From Gentiana macrophylla (lineage: Eukaryota; Streptophyta; Magnoliopsida; Gentianales; Gentianaceae): DNA of 64,000 bases. The DNA lies in NCBI GenBank assembly GCA_026214975.1, contig CM047806.1, positions 1,428,501 through 1,492,500 on the forward strand, read 5' to 3'. Made by a program: the position numbers and the translations under genes. The notes under the pieces were generated by a model that saw only the letters and a program-made list of their open reading frames with translations, had not been told where the DNA came from and did no database searches. Of this stretch, positions 44,914-57,830 are shown piece by piece (the first letter of the stretch is position 1; each line of letters starts with the position of its first letter).

Positions 44914-46519
44914 TGTCCCGGATTTTATCAATACAAAACAACAAGTAATAAACCGTTAACCTCAAGTGCAAGGATCGTAGTATGGAGGCTAATGCCGGGT
45001 CGATCTTACGGGAACTAGACTGCTGTGAACCCTAGCTTTTGTTTTTAACTAATTATTGTCACTTAAACTAACCTAAACAAATATTGCATAAAAAAGTAAC
45101 TAGACAGAGAGGAGATTAATCCAATGCTAGGAAAGATTGAAAGCAATAAAAACTAACTAAGTCTAAAAAATAAAATAAACTAAACTAAGCTAAACAATTC
45201 AAGTTTTAAGGATTTAAATCAAATTTTAACAAACGAACGAGCAATTGTTCCACCTATCCTATCAACGCTTGATACTAATTCGGATTATTTCGTGATCTCT
45301 ACTCAAGTCGTGATTCACCTAATCTAAGGCATGAACACCTACTTTCGTAGACAAGTTCGCTTTCTAATCTTCGATCTTTCGATGTTAAAGATTACGCCTT
45401 TCTAACCTAGGCGTGAAATCTTTCAATTTCTAATCTGTAGATTCAATCTAATAACTTTCGCTTTGATTAGATTAAAGGTCTAAACTTTTATCATGGTGTT
45501 CTAAGGTTAACATGACTTTCATCAAGCAAACAATAAACAAAAGCACGGATCTTTCGATATAGCATGCAATCAACATATAAAAACATGATAAAAGTAACAA
45601 CTTTAATAGATACTCACAAAATAATCACGAACTGTAGATCAAATTGTTGAAACGGACGGCTTCACAACGCTTGTTCAAGGAGGATTTAGCCTCTAGCATC
45701 CTTATGCAAACTCGAATTGATGGAATAAAAACATAAATCTAACTATCTAATCTAGATGTTTTATTGCATAAAAGTAGATAAAATAAAGGAGTAAAACGCA
45801 GCCAAGCCGCTCCCTAGGGTTTAGGGGTCGAATTGTATATTTAGGGGTTTGCAAAACGCGCGCTATATAGATTTTTAGGTCGGTTTCACTGAGTCGGTGC
45901 CGTGGACGCCCGGCCCACTATCTTGGACGCCGCCCAGCCTCTATGAACGGAGAATGAACGCCGCTCGTAACGCCGCCTCAACTCTCTCGAATGTAAAATA
46001 CGATTCGACGCCGCTCACTTTTATGGACGCCCGCCCACTACTCAGCTCCAGTATTTTGCTCATAACTTCACTTCTAGGGCTCCGAATGAGGTGATTCAAA
46101 ATGCGCTGGAAAGCTATTTCAATCCTCTACAACTTTCATCAAGACAACTTTCCCTGAAAGTGCCTACAAGTGTGGACAAAATCCCCATGAAGTGCCTGGT
46201 TCCGGTTTCTTGATCATTATCTCTTCCTTCTTCAATCTTTATCTTGATTTAGCTCGAATTATATCAACATTTGATCATCAATTTAGCCTCCAACATGTAC
46301 CTACATGACATCAAAAACACCGCAAAACGTAACACAATCCAAATACTCAGAAAACCATAATTAAAACACATACACAACCTCATTTTGCGAATAAACTAAT
46401 TAAAAACTCACTTGCTTAATAAATCATTTAAAACACTCATTTCCTATGCAAATTATACAAATACGGAGGAAATCATTATCAAATATAATGTTAAAACCGT
46501 GATAAAATCACCCTTAACA
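44914..46519 (-). repeat. 3' LTR of the Athila-type element
   Basis: The partner is 55444-57037. Most differences are short indels (for example GCTGTGAACC versus GCAGAACC) with few substitutions. An open frame inside it (about 45897-46094) is not a gene. Confidence 0.93.
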
Positions 46520-46560
46520 ACTCCCCCACACTTATCTTTTGCTCGTCCCGAGCAAAACAA
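46520..46560 (-). promoter_or_regulatory. Polypurine tract and conserved hairpin of the Athila-type element
   Basis: ACTCCCCCACACTT (46520-46533) is the polypurine tract read on the minus strand. Beside it, TTTTGCTCG (46537-46545) and CGAGCAAAA (46549-46557) form a 9-bp stem with a 3-nt loop, a signature of Athila 3' regions. Confidence 0.8.
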
Positions 46561-48360
46561 AACAAGATAAAGGCTCGGAAAGAATATAGACATCTCAACA
46601 CATATACCATATAGTCAATAAACTAGAAGTTCACCCGTGTGTGTGCATAGCCATAGAAAATTTCCACTAAATCCAAACTTGAGAAACTCAAAGCAAAACT
46701 AGCTAATACCCCATCGTAGAATAGCAATAAATGACACTCATAAGATGCACCCTACAAACGTGACATATCCCGAAAAGAATGATCGAATGAATCTAGGGCC
46801 TTTCTGAAATACTCAGAGGATAATCCCTACAACATATCCATCGGTTTATACTGGGGATAAGATTAACGACAACTAAGCCTTATATTCAATTTCGTAATAA
46901 ATATCTTAGTTGATTTAGCCATTTCACTTTAAACACACATTAGAACAAGCTATTGCCCTCATAGCGTAATAGACATTTCGAGATAACACCCTACCTTACT
47001 CCAATCATAAGGCAGCTTTTTTTCTAACCGCCGTGAGCTTTTAGTCATCATAGTGGAATAGACATACGTGGTATACCCTACCTCACTCAAATCATCGACT
47101 AGCTTTCGACACACCCTTTTTTAATCAACTATTAACTTATCCTTTTAATTGACATTAGCCCCGTGTTACTTATCACATTCAAACTTCTAGATATTCACAA
47201 AGATATCATACTCGAACTAAATACAAACTATCATAAATCTCAAGATATATACGTAGCACTAAGCACACGACTTACAAGATAATCAAAAATCACTAATCCA
47301 AAAAGGGTATAACTTTATAAATTAGCTCATCATTCACTATGGCACGTGAAAATAAATCTTGGTGAAACAACTAACTTACTAAAAATATGGTATACAAGAT
47401 CAATGACTATCAACAAACCGAACAAAACGTCGTATTGCCTACTCGACAAAACAAAAAAAGTTGAAAATTTAGCAAATCATTTTAGCATAGAAAATAATAT
47501 CATATATTAACCAAATGGTAGATACATAGCGATCATTTCCTCCCCACACTTAAATGACAACATGTCCTCATGGTGTGCAAAATAAAAGAAAGAGAGAACT
47601 TAGCCGATTGTAGTTCTAAAGAGGGCAACACCGAAGTGGCGCGCAAAGAATCCAGAATGCTCGAAGACATCGTGATTGTGGACCATCCACCGGAAAACCG
47701 ACATCGCCTCAAACTCACAAACGCTATCAAGACTATCCTCGCACACTTGACAAACACGAAAAGTATCTCGGGACAGGGGAATTATATCATATGAAACACA
47801 AGAGATAATCGCTTAGATGGAAAAATCACCGCCCAAGGAAAAGTGCAGAGCATCCAACCACAACTACAAATACGGAGCATTCACACAATACCCTAACTAG
47901 ACTAAAACTAAACTAAGACACACAAAAGAAGAACAAAAGAAAATAAAAATAAAAATGTATATCTAGTGGTGCCCCTAGTAGCGCTTTGGTTTATGTCGTT
48001 AGCTCGACACATTTGAAGCTCACCGATCAAAGCCATTTAACCTTTCTCGCCACCACTACCTCGTAAGCTCGAATCAAGAGGTGGTCATGAAACAAGAAAT
48101 AACACACGGGTTAAATCTTTGAAAGCTCTCCATACCTTTTAAGTTTCCCATGGTTGCATTCTTTCTTCTCCGGTTCCTCCGATGACGCTTAAGTTGTCGC
48201 CCCTTTCAAACTCTTCCATATCAAAGACTACCTCGCTAGAACATCTTCAGATTTAACACAACCGCCATCCTCGTAAAACAAATCGGGTGAAAACTCGCAA
48301 AGTGGTTGACTTCGAAGTCCCACACCCGAGGATTTCGAGGAATTTAACAATCAAAGGCTT
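46561..48360 (-). other. Athila-type element: region between integrase and 3' LTR
   Basis: Some Athila elements carry an env-like gene here. No frame above 80 residues and no transmembrane pattern was seen, so this is taken as degraded or non-coding. Confidence 0.5.
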
Positions 48361-49760
48361 TTCTTTATGTTCACCTATATAGTGCTTGCACTTCGACCAT
48401 TAACTCGAACGGTTGATCACCATAACCTCGTAATTTAGCACACCTCCAGAATGATTTGAGAATCTCGAAAGGACCGACCAACGTGTCCTCAACTTGCCAG
48501 AAACAAATGCAACCTGGAATTGTAGAGTAACACTTGCTCACCGACCTTGAATTCTCTCTTTTTATCTTGGCATCGTGGAGGAGTTTCATCTTCTCCTTAC
48601 TAATCCTCGCGCTTTCGTAAGCTTGGAGTCCGAATTCATCCAAATTTCATGCAATCGCCGCAGCGTGTTTGCCACAGATTGGGAATCGGGTTAAGAAACT
48701 TCGTAGCCCAAGACGCCTGTGCTCTTCTAGCTCGACAGCAGATGACATGGTTTCCTCGTGAGACCATTTGATATGGCGATGTACCCATAGGGGTCTTATA
48801 GGCGGCCCTATATGCCCAAAGTACATCGTCCAACTTCGCACTCCAGCCTTTTCTATGACTATTCACCGCCTTCTCCAGATTTTCTTAAGACTCGTTGCTT
48901 CGCTCAACCTCGACCACTAGTCATCGGATGATATGGTGTGCCGCTTTGTGATGGCGAACACCATACTTCTCGAGGACTTTTTCCAAAGGTCGGTTGCAAA
49001 AGTGTGTCCTTCATCACTTATCAAGGCACGTGGACATCCAAATCTCACAAAGATATTCTTCTTCGTAAATTTCATGACCGCTTTATGATCATTGTGAGGA
49101 GTGGCTATTGCCTCCACCCATTTCAAACATAGTCAACGCAGACTAAGATGTATTTGTTGCCACAAGATGATGGGAATGGTCCCATAAAATCGATGCCCCA
49201 AACATCAAAGACTTCGTGATTCAAGGATGGGTTTCAAAGGCATGTCAAATCGCTTTGTCAAAGCTCCGTTCTTGACAACGATCACAAGCTTTACGTAAAG
49301 CTTCGTGGTCTTTAAAGATCAAGCACAATAAAAAAACGGATTGAAAGATCTTCGCAATCGCTTTCCAAGGACCAAAGTGACCACCGTGGGTCCACTATGG
49401 CATTGCTCGATTATATCGCTGCTCTCGATTCGGGAACACACCTCCTCAAAGAAACCATCTTTGCAAATCTTGAAAAGGTAAGGTTCATCCCAAACGAATA
49501 TTTCATATCGTAGAAGAACTTTTTCTTCTTGATAAGACATTTCAGATCAAGGTATTTGGCATGAAGGTAGTTCACAATGGAGGAGTACCAAGGAACATCG
49601 TGAGAACGACCATCGATCAACATGATGTTTTCTGTAGGAAAGTAAAGATCTATATCATCCGGTTCATTCTTTTCCTCATTTAACATCCTAGACACATGAT
49701 CCGCTACTACATTCTCACCGCTCTTCTTGTCTTTGATTTGAACGCCAAACTCTTGTAGGT
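48361..49760 (-). pseudogene. Athila-type integrase
   Basis: Minus-strand pieces in order are YLHAKYLDLKCLIKKKKFFY and FVWDEPYLFKICKDG (zinc-finger region), KWVEAIATPHNDHKAV, FGCPRALISDEG, then [19 protein letters not shown] and MGTSPYQMV. The C-terminal LQAYESARISKEKMKLLHDA and VGPFEILK close it. The Asp-bearing and DEG motifs are visible, but each piece lies in a different frame. Confidence 0.88.
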
Positions 49761-51170
49761 CGATTCAACGCAGAGAGCGCGGTTTAGCATCCTTTTTAGT
49801 CATCGATACCGCAGCAAATAAGGATCACCCACACGATCACTTGAGCACCTAACAAGTAACTACGGAACTTGTCCATAGCAAACACTACGCCAATAATTCC
49901 TTTTCGTAGTCGATAGTTAACTTGCGAAGGATTCAACGTGTGGTCGGCGTATTAGATAGGCCGAACTTTCCTTCGATTCGCCGTTCCTAAGACCGCACTA
50001 ACAAAGATAGTTGGATGCATCGCACATAAGCTCAAAGCGGCAAGTTCCAAATGTGTGAAATAAGAATTGAGCAGAGATCGACGATTTTTGAGCTCCTCAA
50101 ACGCTGCTTGCAAATATCATCAAAATCAAAAGTAACGCTTTCTTTTTAGTAAGGTAGACAGGGCTTGGCGATCTTTGAAAAGTCCTGGATGAACCTCCTA
50201 TGAAGTTTACATGTCCGAGAAAACCTCGGACTTCCCGAACATTCTTAGGATAACTCATCTTCTCAATAGCTTCTACCTTGGCCCTATCTACTTCTATACC
50301 TTTGGCGGACACTTTGTGGCCAAGGACTATACCTTCATCTACCATGAAATGGCATTTTTCCCAATTAAGCACTAAGTCCTTTTCCACACATCTTGACAAC
50401 ACCCGATCAAGATTATCGAGGCAATCATCGGGCGAGTGACCAAAGACCGAGAAGTCATCCATAAAATCTCCATGCACTTTTCAACTAGCCCACAAAGATT
50501 GCCATCATACACCTTTGAAAGGTGGTCAGGGCATTACAGAGACTAAATGGCATCCGCCAGAAAGCGAATGTACCATAAAGGGCAGTGAAAGTGGTCTTCT
50601 CTGGTCAACAGGATCGATGGGTATCTCGAAGTATCCCGAATATCCATCCAGAAGCAAGAGAATGCGTGCCCCGCCAGACGCCAAGCATCCGGGTCAATGA
50701 ATGGAAGGGGAAAATGATCTTTCAAAGGTGACCTCATTGAGCTTTCGATAATCGATACATACTCATATCCAAAGAACGAGCCTCAATGCTATCTCTCTCC
50801 TTCTCATTCTTCTCAATAGTAATTCCACCTTTTTGGGAACTACCCGAGTCGGGAAACCCATTCACCACAAAGAATGGCGTAAATGATACCCATATCTAGA
50901 AGTTTAATGATCTCCTTCTTGACTACCTCTTGCATGTGAGGGTTGAGCCTTCTCTCGAGGTCAGCTCTAACTCTGCTTTGCACCCTCCTCGCCTTGATCT
51001 TGTGCATAGAGATGTCGGGAGATATCCTCGGATATCTCCCACCGCCATCCAAAGGCTTTTTCATTTTTGCGCAAGACGCTTAATGCTTTAAGCTCTTCTA
51101 TACGAGATAGCTTGGCAGAGATGATCAAAGGAAGCTTGTCACCTTCTCTTAAAAACACATACTTAAGATG
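49761..51170 (-). pseudogene. Athila-type reverse transcriptase and RNase H
   Basis: The frames include LLDMGIIYAI, DHFPLPFID, RLAGHAF and the catalytic FMDDFSVFGHS, followed by NLDRVLSRCVEKDLVLNWEK and CHFMVDEGIVLGHKVSAKGI. The RNase H part (50090-49760) is more degraded. The FMDDFSVFG sequence and the 'NWEKCHFMV' phrase are typical of Athila. Frameshifts near 50480, 50540 and 50800 break the reading. Confidence 0.88.
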
Positions 51171-51499
51171 TTTAGTAACGGCTTCAGCATCAAATCTACG
51201 GGAGGATCCTCTAGACTTGATTTAAGATCGCCACTCTTCAACTCAACATCGCCGAGCTTACTTAGTGGTCCCACCGCCAAGGCTTCTTCTCTTAGCTCAT
51301 CCTCAAAATCACCGCTAACTCGGTCTAGATTAACCATACCATGACTATTCAGATTATCGATCAATCGCTCATATTCCGCTCCACACCTTTGACTTGCTCG
51401 TCCATACAACCATTGAAGTCATTAAATGACTCTCAATAGAAAAGCCGTTGAGAGAACCAGAGGGTACTTGAATGGATTTAGAGACACTATAGCTCACCT

Positions 51500-51850
51500 C
51501 TTGGTCACCAACTCGAATAGTTACTTGCCCACCATCACAATCGATGAGGGCCCTAGCCGTGGATAGGAAAGGTCTCCCAAGAATCGTGGGGACTTTCTCA
51601 TCTTTTCCATATCTAAGACGTACTCAATCAACAGAAAGGTAAATCTATCGATCCGACTAAAATGTCTTTCGTAATCCTCTGCTTTCTTAGAAGATCTATC
51701 GCGAACCAAGGTTCATGGAAGTGGGTTCTAGAAGACTTTGTAAACCCAAATTTGCCACACACGTATAATGGCATCAGTCGATGGATGCACCCAAGTCACA
51801 TAAAGAATTTGGAAAGACTAAGCCTCCCATCCGCAATGTGAGCACGAATT
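51500..51850 (-). pseudogene. Athila-type protease region
   Basis: DLGAS followed by MPLYVCGKFG-like residues (about 51805-51745) matches the protease opening 'DLGASINLMP' of Athila. THFHEPWFA and a degraded flap region with LPFLLIEYVLDMEK lead to a PRFLGDLSYPRLG-like 'RPFLATA' area with a shift. It is non-functional as read. Confidence 0.7.
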
Positions 51851-53399
51851 TTCCGGGGTCACCTCTTTGATTGGTAAGTCCGATAATTGATCATTGAACA
51901 ATCCTCACCAATTGCCTCGATCCATTTCTCGCTAACTTCTTCTTCAAGAAACAACATCCTTGATGAATTTAGTATACTTAGGCATTTCAACCAAAACTTC
52001 GAGAGTGGAAGATTAACTCGAGTATTTTTCAAAGCAGATTAAGCACCTTTCCGCATTTCTTATCTTCATGCAATGGGATGTTGCTCTTTCTCGTGGAAAT
52101 GGAAGCTTTTTCAAATCATCCTCGAAAATACTTTCTTCGAGGACCTAACTAACCGCTTTGTCTTCCACATCTTTCCACCTCACCGCCTTATCATTCTTTT
52201 TTATTAGTCGTGGATCACCCACCGACGATCATTTGATTCATCACTCCTCGTGGATCACCACCGAGGATTCTTAATTGATTCTTCATTCCTCAAGGGATCA
52301 CCACTCGAGGAATCTCAATTCTTTCACCTATCGTGGATCACCACCGATGTCTTTCAACTTCTACACCTCTCGTGGGTCACCACCGAGTACCGCCAGTAGC
52401 CAAGGGGATGATGGGTGCTGATTTCCTCCCGCCTTATCACCGGCAGAGGGGCTAGTGGTTTCCCCGTTGTGGGGACCACTCACTTGAGTACCACTTAAGT
52501 TCATTGCACCGCCTCTCTCCACCGTATGGAAGTGAAGGAACCAAGTCGCTGCATTGGCCAAGATTCAATTCAAGATGAGCTACATGACCACCTTTGGGAT
52601 TTCTCTCCGTGGAGTTTGGCATCCGCCTCGATGGTCTGTGGCTTGCCGGTCACCCATTTGCTTCTCAAGGTGCTTGATCGAATTCATCAACAACTGGATA
52701 TTATTATTTTGCTCCTCCGGAAGTTATTGTTCGCTTCCTTCACTCCTTCCTTCGATAGGAGTCCAATCTAGCTTCCATCATCAACGTGAGATGGACCTTG
52801 AGAGTTACAAATGTTTTGAGAGAAAGGTTACCGGACCGACTTTGAAATGCAGTGATTTGGATTGTTAGGCCAACTTTGATTTAACCTTGATTTGGATTGG
52901 AAGAATTCAAGTTCGGGTCTGATTAAAACTAGGTTTCGATTGAAATTCAAGTTTTGATTGAAATTTTGATTGAAATTTAGATTTTGATTTGGGTGGAAAC
53001 CCTGGTTTCGGAAGTTGCCTTGGCTGAAATTGATTACCAAACCTTTGATTTGGCTGGCCATCAAGGCATTGATTTCAGCTGCTCATTCCAATCATAGGAC
53101 GTAAACGAGCAAGATGTTCCCATATCGTCACATACCTGGCATGCGATTTGGTTGTACCGCCCATGATTCTCGACAAAGATTGACTTGATAAGAATTGGGG
53201 GCATGACTGACACCGCCAACCATGTGGCCACCGAGAACAATTTCTCGCAGCATGCAACTTGAGAGTTCTGTAAAATGAAGGAGTCCGATAACTCGGATTT
53301 GGAGACGTGGTAAGCGTAGCCACCGCCGCTTCAAAGATGGAAATCTCGTTTCAGATTTTCACCTCCTCGATCCTGTGAGGAGGTGGTGGTGCCCAAATA

Positions 53400-54190
53400 G
53401 CCTTGAAAGGAGGGGGCATAATTATATTTGGCAATGTCTTCAACAATGCCCACCCTCTCGAGGCGTTTTCTCAAGAATGCCCCACTGATGAACTATTGAC
53501 CATGCCCTTGGTGAGCTCGGTCAATCCACTGAAAGTATTGACTTGCCTCTGCAAGTCTAACCCATGGTGGGGGCATTTACGAAGAAGAGCCTTAAATCTC
53601 TTCCATGCCTCAAAGAAAGATTCTGCTTTCCGCTTGATAAAAATTATATTTCTCAAACACTCAATGCCTTGGCCGTGTGAAAGTATTGGCTTAAAAATTC
53701 TTTCTCCAATGCAGCCTGTGGTAATGGATTCCGAGGAGAGAGCTATACCACTTTTAGCTTCTCCTTCAATGAGAACGGAAATGTTGTAAGTTTAATTACA
53801 TCCTCACTCACACCTTGAATGCGTGTCGCACTCACATATCTCCGTGAATGTGTACGCGTGTGTGAGAGATTTTCAAGAGGGAACCTGTGAAACATTGATG
53901 CATGCCGCATCATCCGAATGAGACCGGGTTTGAGTTCGAAAGTTTGTGCGGTAATGGCCGGTAAGATGATAGCCGGGTTGATGAAGCATCGCACTGCATG
54001 GCGTAGTCCGCCAATGTCCGCTCATCTTCGCCGCCATTATTACAATTTCTTCGATTTCCCTTTGAAAAGATAGCTCAAACTTGATCTTCGGCTTTTCCTT
54101 CGCCAAAACGGTTCGCCTATTGGGTCGGACTATGGTACGCCGATGTCGTGGAGCAAAGTAATGGTCCTCGTGACTACGAGTTTGCATAAA
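53400..54190 (-). pseudogene. Athila-type gag
   Basis: AITAQTFELKPGLIRMM, then GVSEDVIKLTTFPFSLKEK, then KRKAESFFEAWKRFKALLRK and CPHHGLDLQRQVNTF match the Athila gag phrase order ('FELKPGLI', 'RLFPFSL', 'E.FYEAWERFK.LLR.CPHHG'). Several frame changes occur. Downstream (53323-52820) a CX2C-type knuckle remnant and Asn/Gln-rich repeats (NQNFNQNLNFN) follow. Confidence 0.88.
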
Positions 54191-55443
54191 CCGATCCCAA
54201 AATCAAGTTGAGAAAACCTAAATCTAAGGAAAGGAAACCTAAAACTAATAAATTAAAGACTGATATCTAAAAGATTAAAAACCTTAATCTAGATCAAAAC
54301 CTAAAGAAAAGAGAAAAAAGAGAGAGATTAAGAAAGAAAGGGGGACGGACGGGCGCCCACTTATGTGAACGAAAGGCCCGCCTGTAAAATAGACTCGAAC
54401 GAAGGCCCAAACCGGTGAACGCTCGCTCAAGGATCGGAAAACGCCATCGAATGAAAATTTTACAAAGAACGAAATGCTCAAACTAGTGGACGCCGTCCAT
54501 AGCAAGATTTTTCGTAATGTAAACGATATCGTAATGTTAGAAAGCATGGGAAAAAGAGACAGAGGAAAGGATAACTAAACCTGTAGAGGAATCAAAGACT
54601 ACGAAACTTAACTACTAAAAACCCTAATAACCAAAACTATAAACTACCTAAGAAAATTTAAAACGAGAAAACAGAAAAACACTAAAAAGAGGGAAAAACA
54701 TGTGTTGAAATCTTCTAACCCCAAAATGGAAGGGAAAACAGTGGATTTTGACTCGAAACGGTGTCGGACGGCCTCCGGCGGTCCGCCACGTCGTCGGGCG
54801 CCGGAACGAGCTTTCCGAATTGGGTCCCGCGCGCCAATCCGACACTCGAGCCGAAAGTTATGGCCAAAATACTATCAAGTGCTAAACGGACCCTTTTATC
54901 CTAAAATTTGATCGTGAAAGACGTGGAGTCGATGATTCAACCTAAGAAACCTACCTACGACACTTACCTACGAAAAAAAACAGAAAACCTAATTGAAATA
55001 AAAATAAAATCGATGGCGTACAGATGCACGGGCGCCCAATTAATCGACGGGCGCCTTCCTGAGGAAGAATCGACGGGCGCTCGTACTAATCGGACGCTGC
55101 TCGTGAGAGCGATAGATAATGTAATAGAGCAGACTTGATTGGACGAAATGCTCATGATACCGACGTCCGTCCGGATCAATCTGAGACAGAAAGAACGCAA
55201 AACAGAGTATGAAAACAGAAAACAGAGTAGGAAAAGGAGGGGAAGAAACTAATCACAAAAACTTTAAAAAAACTTCAAACCCTAAAAATCTAAACCAAAA
55301 ACCTAACTACCTAAAGGTTAAACTAAAAACAAACCTAAAAAAAAAACAGAAACAAAAACAAATCTAAAAACAGAAAACGAAAAAGACAAACAAAAACAAA
55401 AACTAGGCAACCGTCCGGTTCCCGGCAACGGGCGCCAAAAACT
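54191..55443 (-). other. Athila-type leader with PBS
   Basis: The leader between gag and the 5' LTR holds A-rich stretches and several GGGCGCC words (54350, 55030, 55050, 55075, 55430) that echo the GGACGCC words in the LTR. At the LTR edge the minus strand reads TTTTTGGCGCCCGTTGCCGG, the primer binding site. Confidence 0.7.
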
Positions 55444-57037
55444 TGTCCCGGATTTTATCAATACAAAACAACAAGTAATAAACCGTTAACCTCAAGTGCA
55501 AGGATCGTAGTATGGAGGCTAATGCCGGTCGATCTTACGGGAACTAGACTGCAGAACCCTAGCTTTTGTTTTTAACTAATTATTGTCACGAAAACTAACC
55601 TAAACAAATATTGCATAAAAGTAACTAGACAGAGGAGATTAATCCAATGCTAGGAAAGATTGGAAGCAATAAAACTAACTAAGTCGCAGAAAAATAAAAT
55701 AAACTAAACTAAGCTAAGCAATTCGAGTCAAGTGATTTAAATCAAATTTTAACGAACGAACGAGCAATTGTTCCACCTATCCTATCAACGCTTGATACTA
55801 ATTCGGATTATTTTCGTGATCTCTACTCAAGTTGTGATTCACCTATCTAAGGCATGAACACCTACTTTCGTGAGACAAGTTCGCTTTCTAATCTTCGATC
55901 TTTCGATGTTAAAGATTACGCCTTTCTAACCTAGGCGTGAAATCTTTCAATTTCTAATCTAGAGATTCAATCTAATAACTTTCGTTGTGATTAGATTAAA
56001 GGTCTAAACTTTTATCATGGTGTTCTAAGGTTAACATGACTTTCATCAAGCAAACAATAAACAAAAGCACGGATCTTTCGATATAGCATGCAATCAACAT
56101 ATAAAAACATGATAAAAGTAACAACTTTAATAGATACTCACAAAATAATCACGAACTAGAGATCAAATCGTTGAAACGGACGGCTTCACAACGCTGCTCA
56201 AGGAGGATTTAGCCTCCTAGCATCCTTATGCAAACTCGAATTGATGGAATAAGGAACATAAATCTAGCTATCTAATCTAGATGTTTTATTGCATAAAACT
56301 GGAAAATAAAGGAGTAAAACGCAGCTGCCGCTCCCTAGGTTTAGGGATCGAATTGTATGTTTAGGGTTTGGTAAAACGCGCCTATATATAGATTTTTAGG
56401 TCGGTTTCACTGAGTCGGTGCCGTGGGCGCCCGTCCACTATCTTGGACGCCGTCCAGCCTCTATGAACGGAGAATGAACGCTGCTCGTAACGCTGCCTCA
56501 ACTCTCTCGAATGTAAAATACGATTCGACGCCGCTTCACTTTTATGGACGCCCGCCCACTACTCAGCTCCAGTATTTTGCTCATAACTTCACTTCTAGGG
56601 CTCCGAATGAGGTGATTCAAAATGCGTTGGAAAGATATTTCAATCTCTACAACTTTCATCAAGACAACTTTCCTGAAAGTGCCTACAAGTGTGGACAAAA
56701 TCCCCATGAAGTGCCTGGTTCCGGTTTCTTGATCATTATCTCTTCCTTCTTCAATCTTTATCTTGATTTAGCTCGAATTATATCAACATTTGATCATCAA
56801 TTTAGCCTCCAACATGTACCTACATGACATCAAAAACACCGCAAAACGTAACACAATCCAAATACTCGTAAAACCATAATTAAAACACATACACAACCTC
56901 ATTTTGCGAATAAACTAATTAAAAACTCACTTGCTTAATAAATCATTTAAAACCACATTTCCTATGCAAATTATACAAATACGGAGGAAATCATTATCAA
57001 ATATAATGTTAAAAACCGTACAAAATCACCCTTAACA
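55444..57037 (-). repeat. 5' LTR of the Athila-type element
   Basis: The 1594-bp partner of 44914-46519; it ends CACCCTTAACA before the GTAAG duplication. Confidence 0.93.
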
Positions 57038-57042
57038 GTAAG

Positions 57043-57830
57043 AAACTTTTTTATGACAGAAAAGACTTCTGATTTGGCTTTTAAGGGAAAAATCCAAGTA
57101 ACCTTGTGTGATCATCCGTAGAAAGTGCACATAATACGGTGTCCTGTGGTGGATTTTATCGGTGAGGACCCCAAACATCTCAGTGTGTATAAGATCAAAA
57201 GCAGATTTAGCATGAGAAACTGAAGTACTGTACGGAAGAGCATGAGATATTCCATACCAACAAGCTTCACAAAAAGACAAATTCTCATTAAGAACAACAT
57301 TACAAATTTTAAGAACTTGATTCAATACTTTCTGAGAGGGATGCCTTAATCTCCTATGCCAAACATTAGGGTTTTTATTCACATCAACATACTTAATACT
57401 ACTAGATTCCTGATTGGACCTAGACTCCACAATAAAACCAGATTTGTTGGATTGAACAGAGCTCTGAACATTCTCAGTTAGAGGCACCATCTTGTACAGA
57501 CCATCCTCCAGAACCCCTGTTAGCAGAACCTTCCCTGACCTCTTGTCCTTCACCAAACAAACAGAATTGTCAAATTCAACAAGTATGTTATTATCAGTGG
57601 ACAGCTTGGAAACACTAAGTAAGTTTTTAGTAATATCAGGCACATGTAAGACAGTACATTTTAAGAGGAGTATTAGGAAAAGTGGATTGGCCAATATTAG
57701 AAATTTTGAGTTGCTCACCATTCCCAACTACTAGTGAATCATTACCATTATAGCCCGCACTCATATGAAGATTGTTGGTCTCCAGTGATATGATTTGTAG
57801 CTCCACTGTCCATGTACCAAGAAGAGTCAT
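57043..57830 (-). pseudogene. Copia C protease end, GAG-pre-integrase and integrase start
   Basis: The frame 57727-57032 reads LHVPDITKNLLSVSKLSTDN, typical of the segment after copia protease, then WHRRLRHPSQKVLNQVLK, CEACWYGISHALPY and FDLIHTEMFG. The first core Asp (HTD) is Glu here. The preceding WTVELQIISLETNN (57790) is the shifted protease. The Athila-type insertion cuts at 57042. Confidence 0.85.

Larger units (their letters stand above)
44914..57037 (-). mobile_element. Athila-type gypsy retrotransposon, full length (12,124 bp)
   Basis: LTRs 44914-46519 (1606 bp) and 55444-57037 (1594 bp) start TGTCCCGGATTTT, end CACCCTTAACA, and are flanked by a perfect GTAAG duplication (44909-44913 and 57038-57042). 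On the minus strand the PBS is TTTTTGGCGCCCGTTGCC next to the 5' LTR, and AAGTGTGGGGGAGT precedes the 3' LTR. The order gag-PR-RT-RH-IN, the TTTGCTCGGGACGAGCAAA hairpin before the polypurine tract, and the RT/IN motifs are characteristic of Athila. All genes carry multiple frameshifts. It inserted into copia C and is thus younger than it. Confidence 0.93.

Noticed and set aside
52200..52400. Repeated GTGGATCACCACC words as a satellite
   Set aside because: Only about five imperfect copies within the Athila-type gag-pol region; likely low-complexity coding sequence (Gly/Asp/Pro codons on the minus strand).
56423..56827. 134-codon plus-strand frame
   Set aside because: It lies wholly inside the Athila-type LTR; the matching frame in the other LTR is broken.
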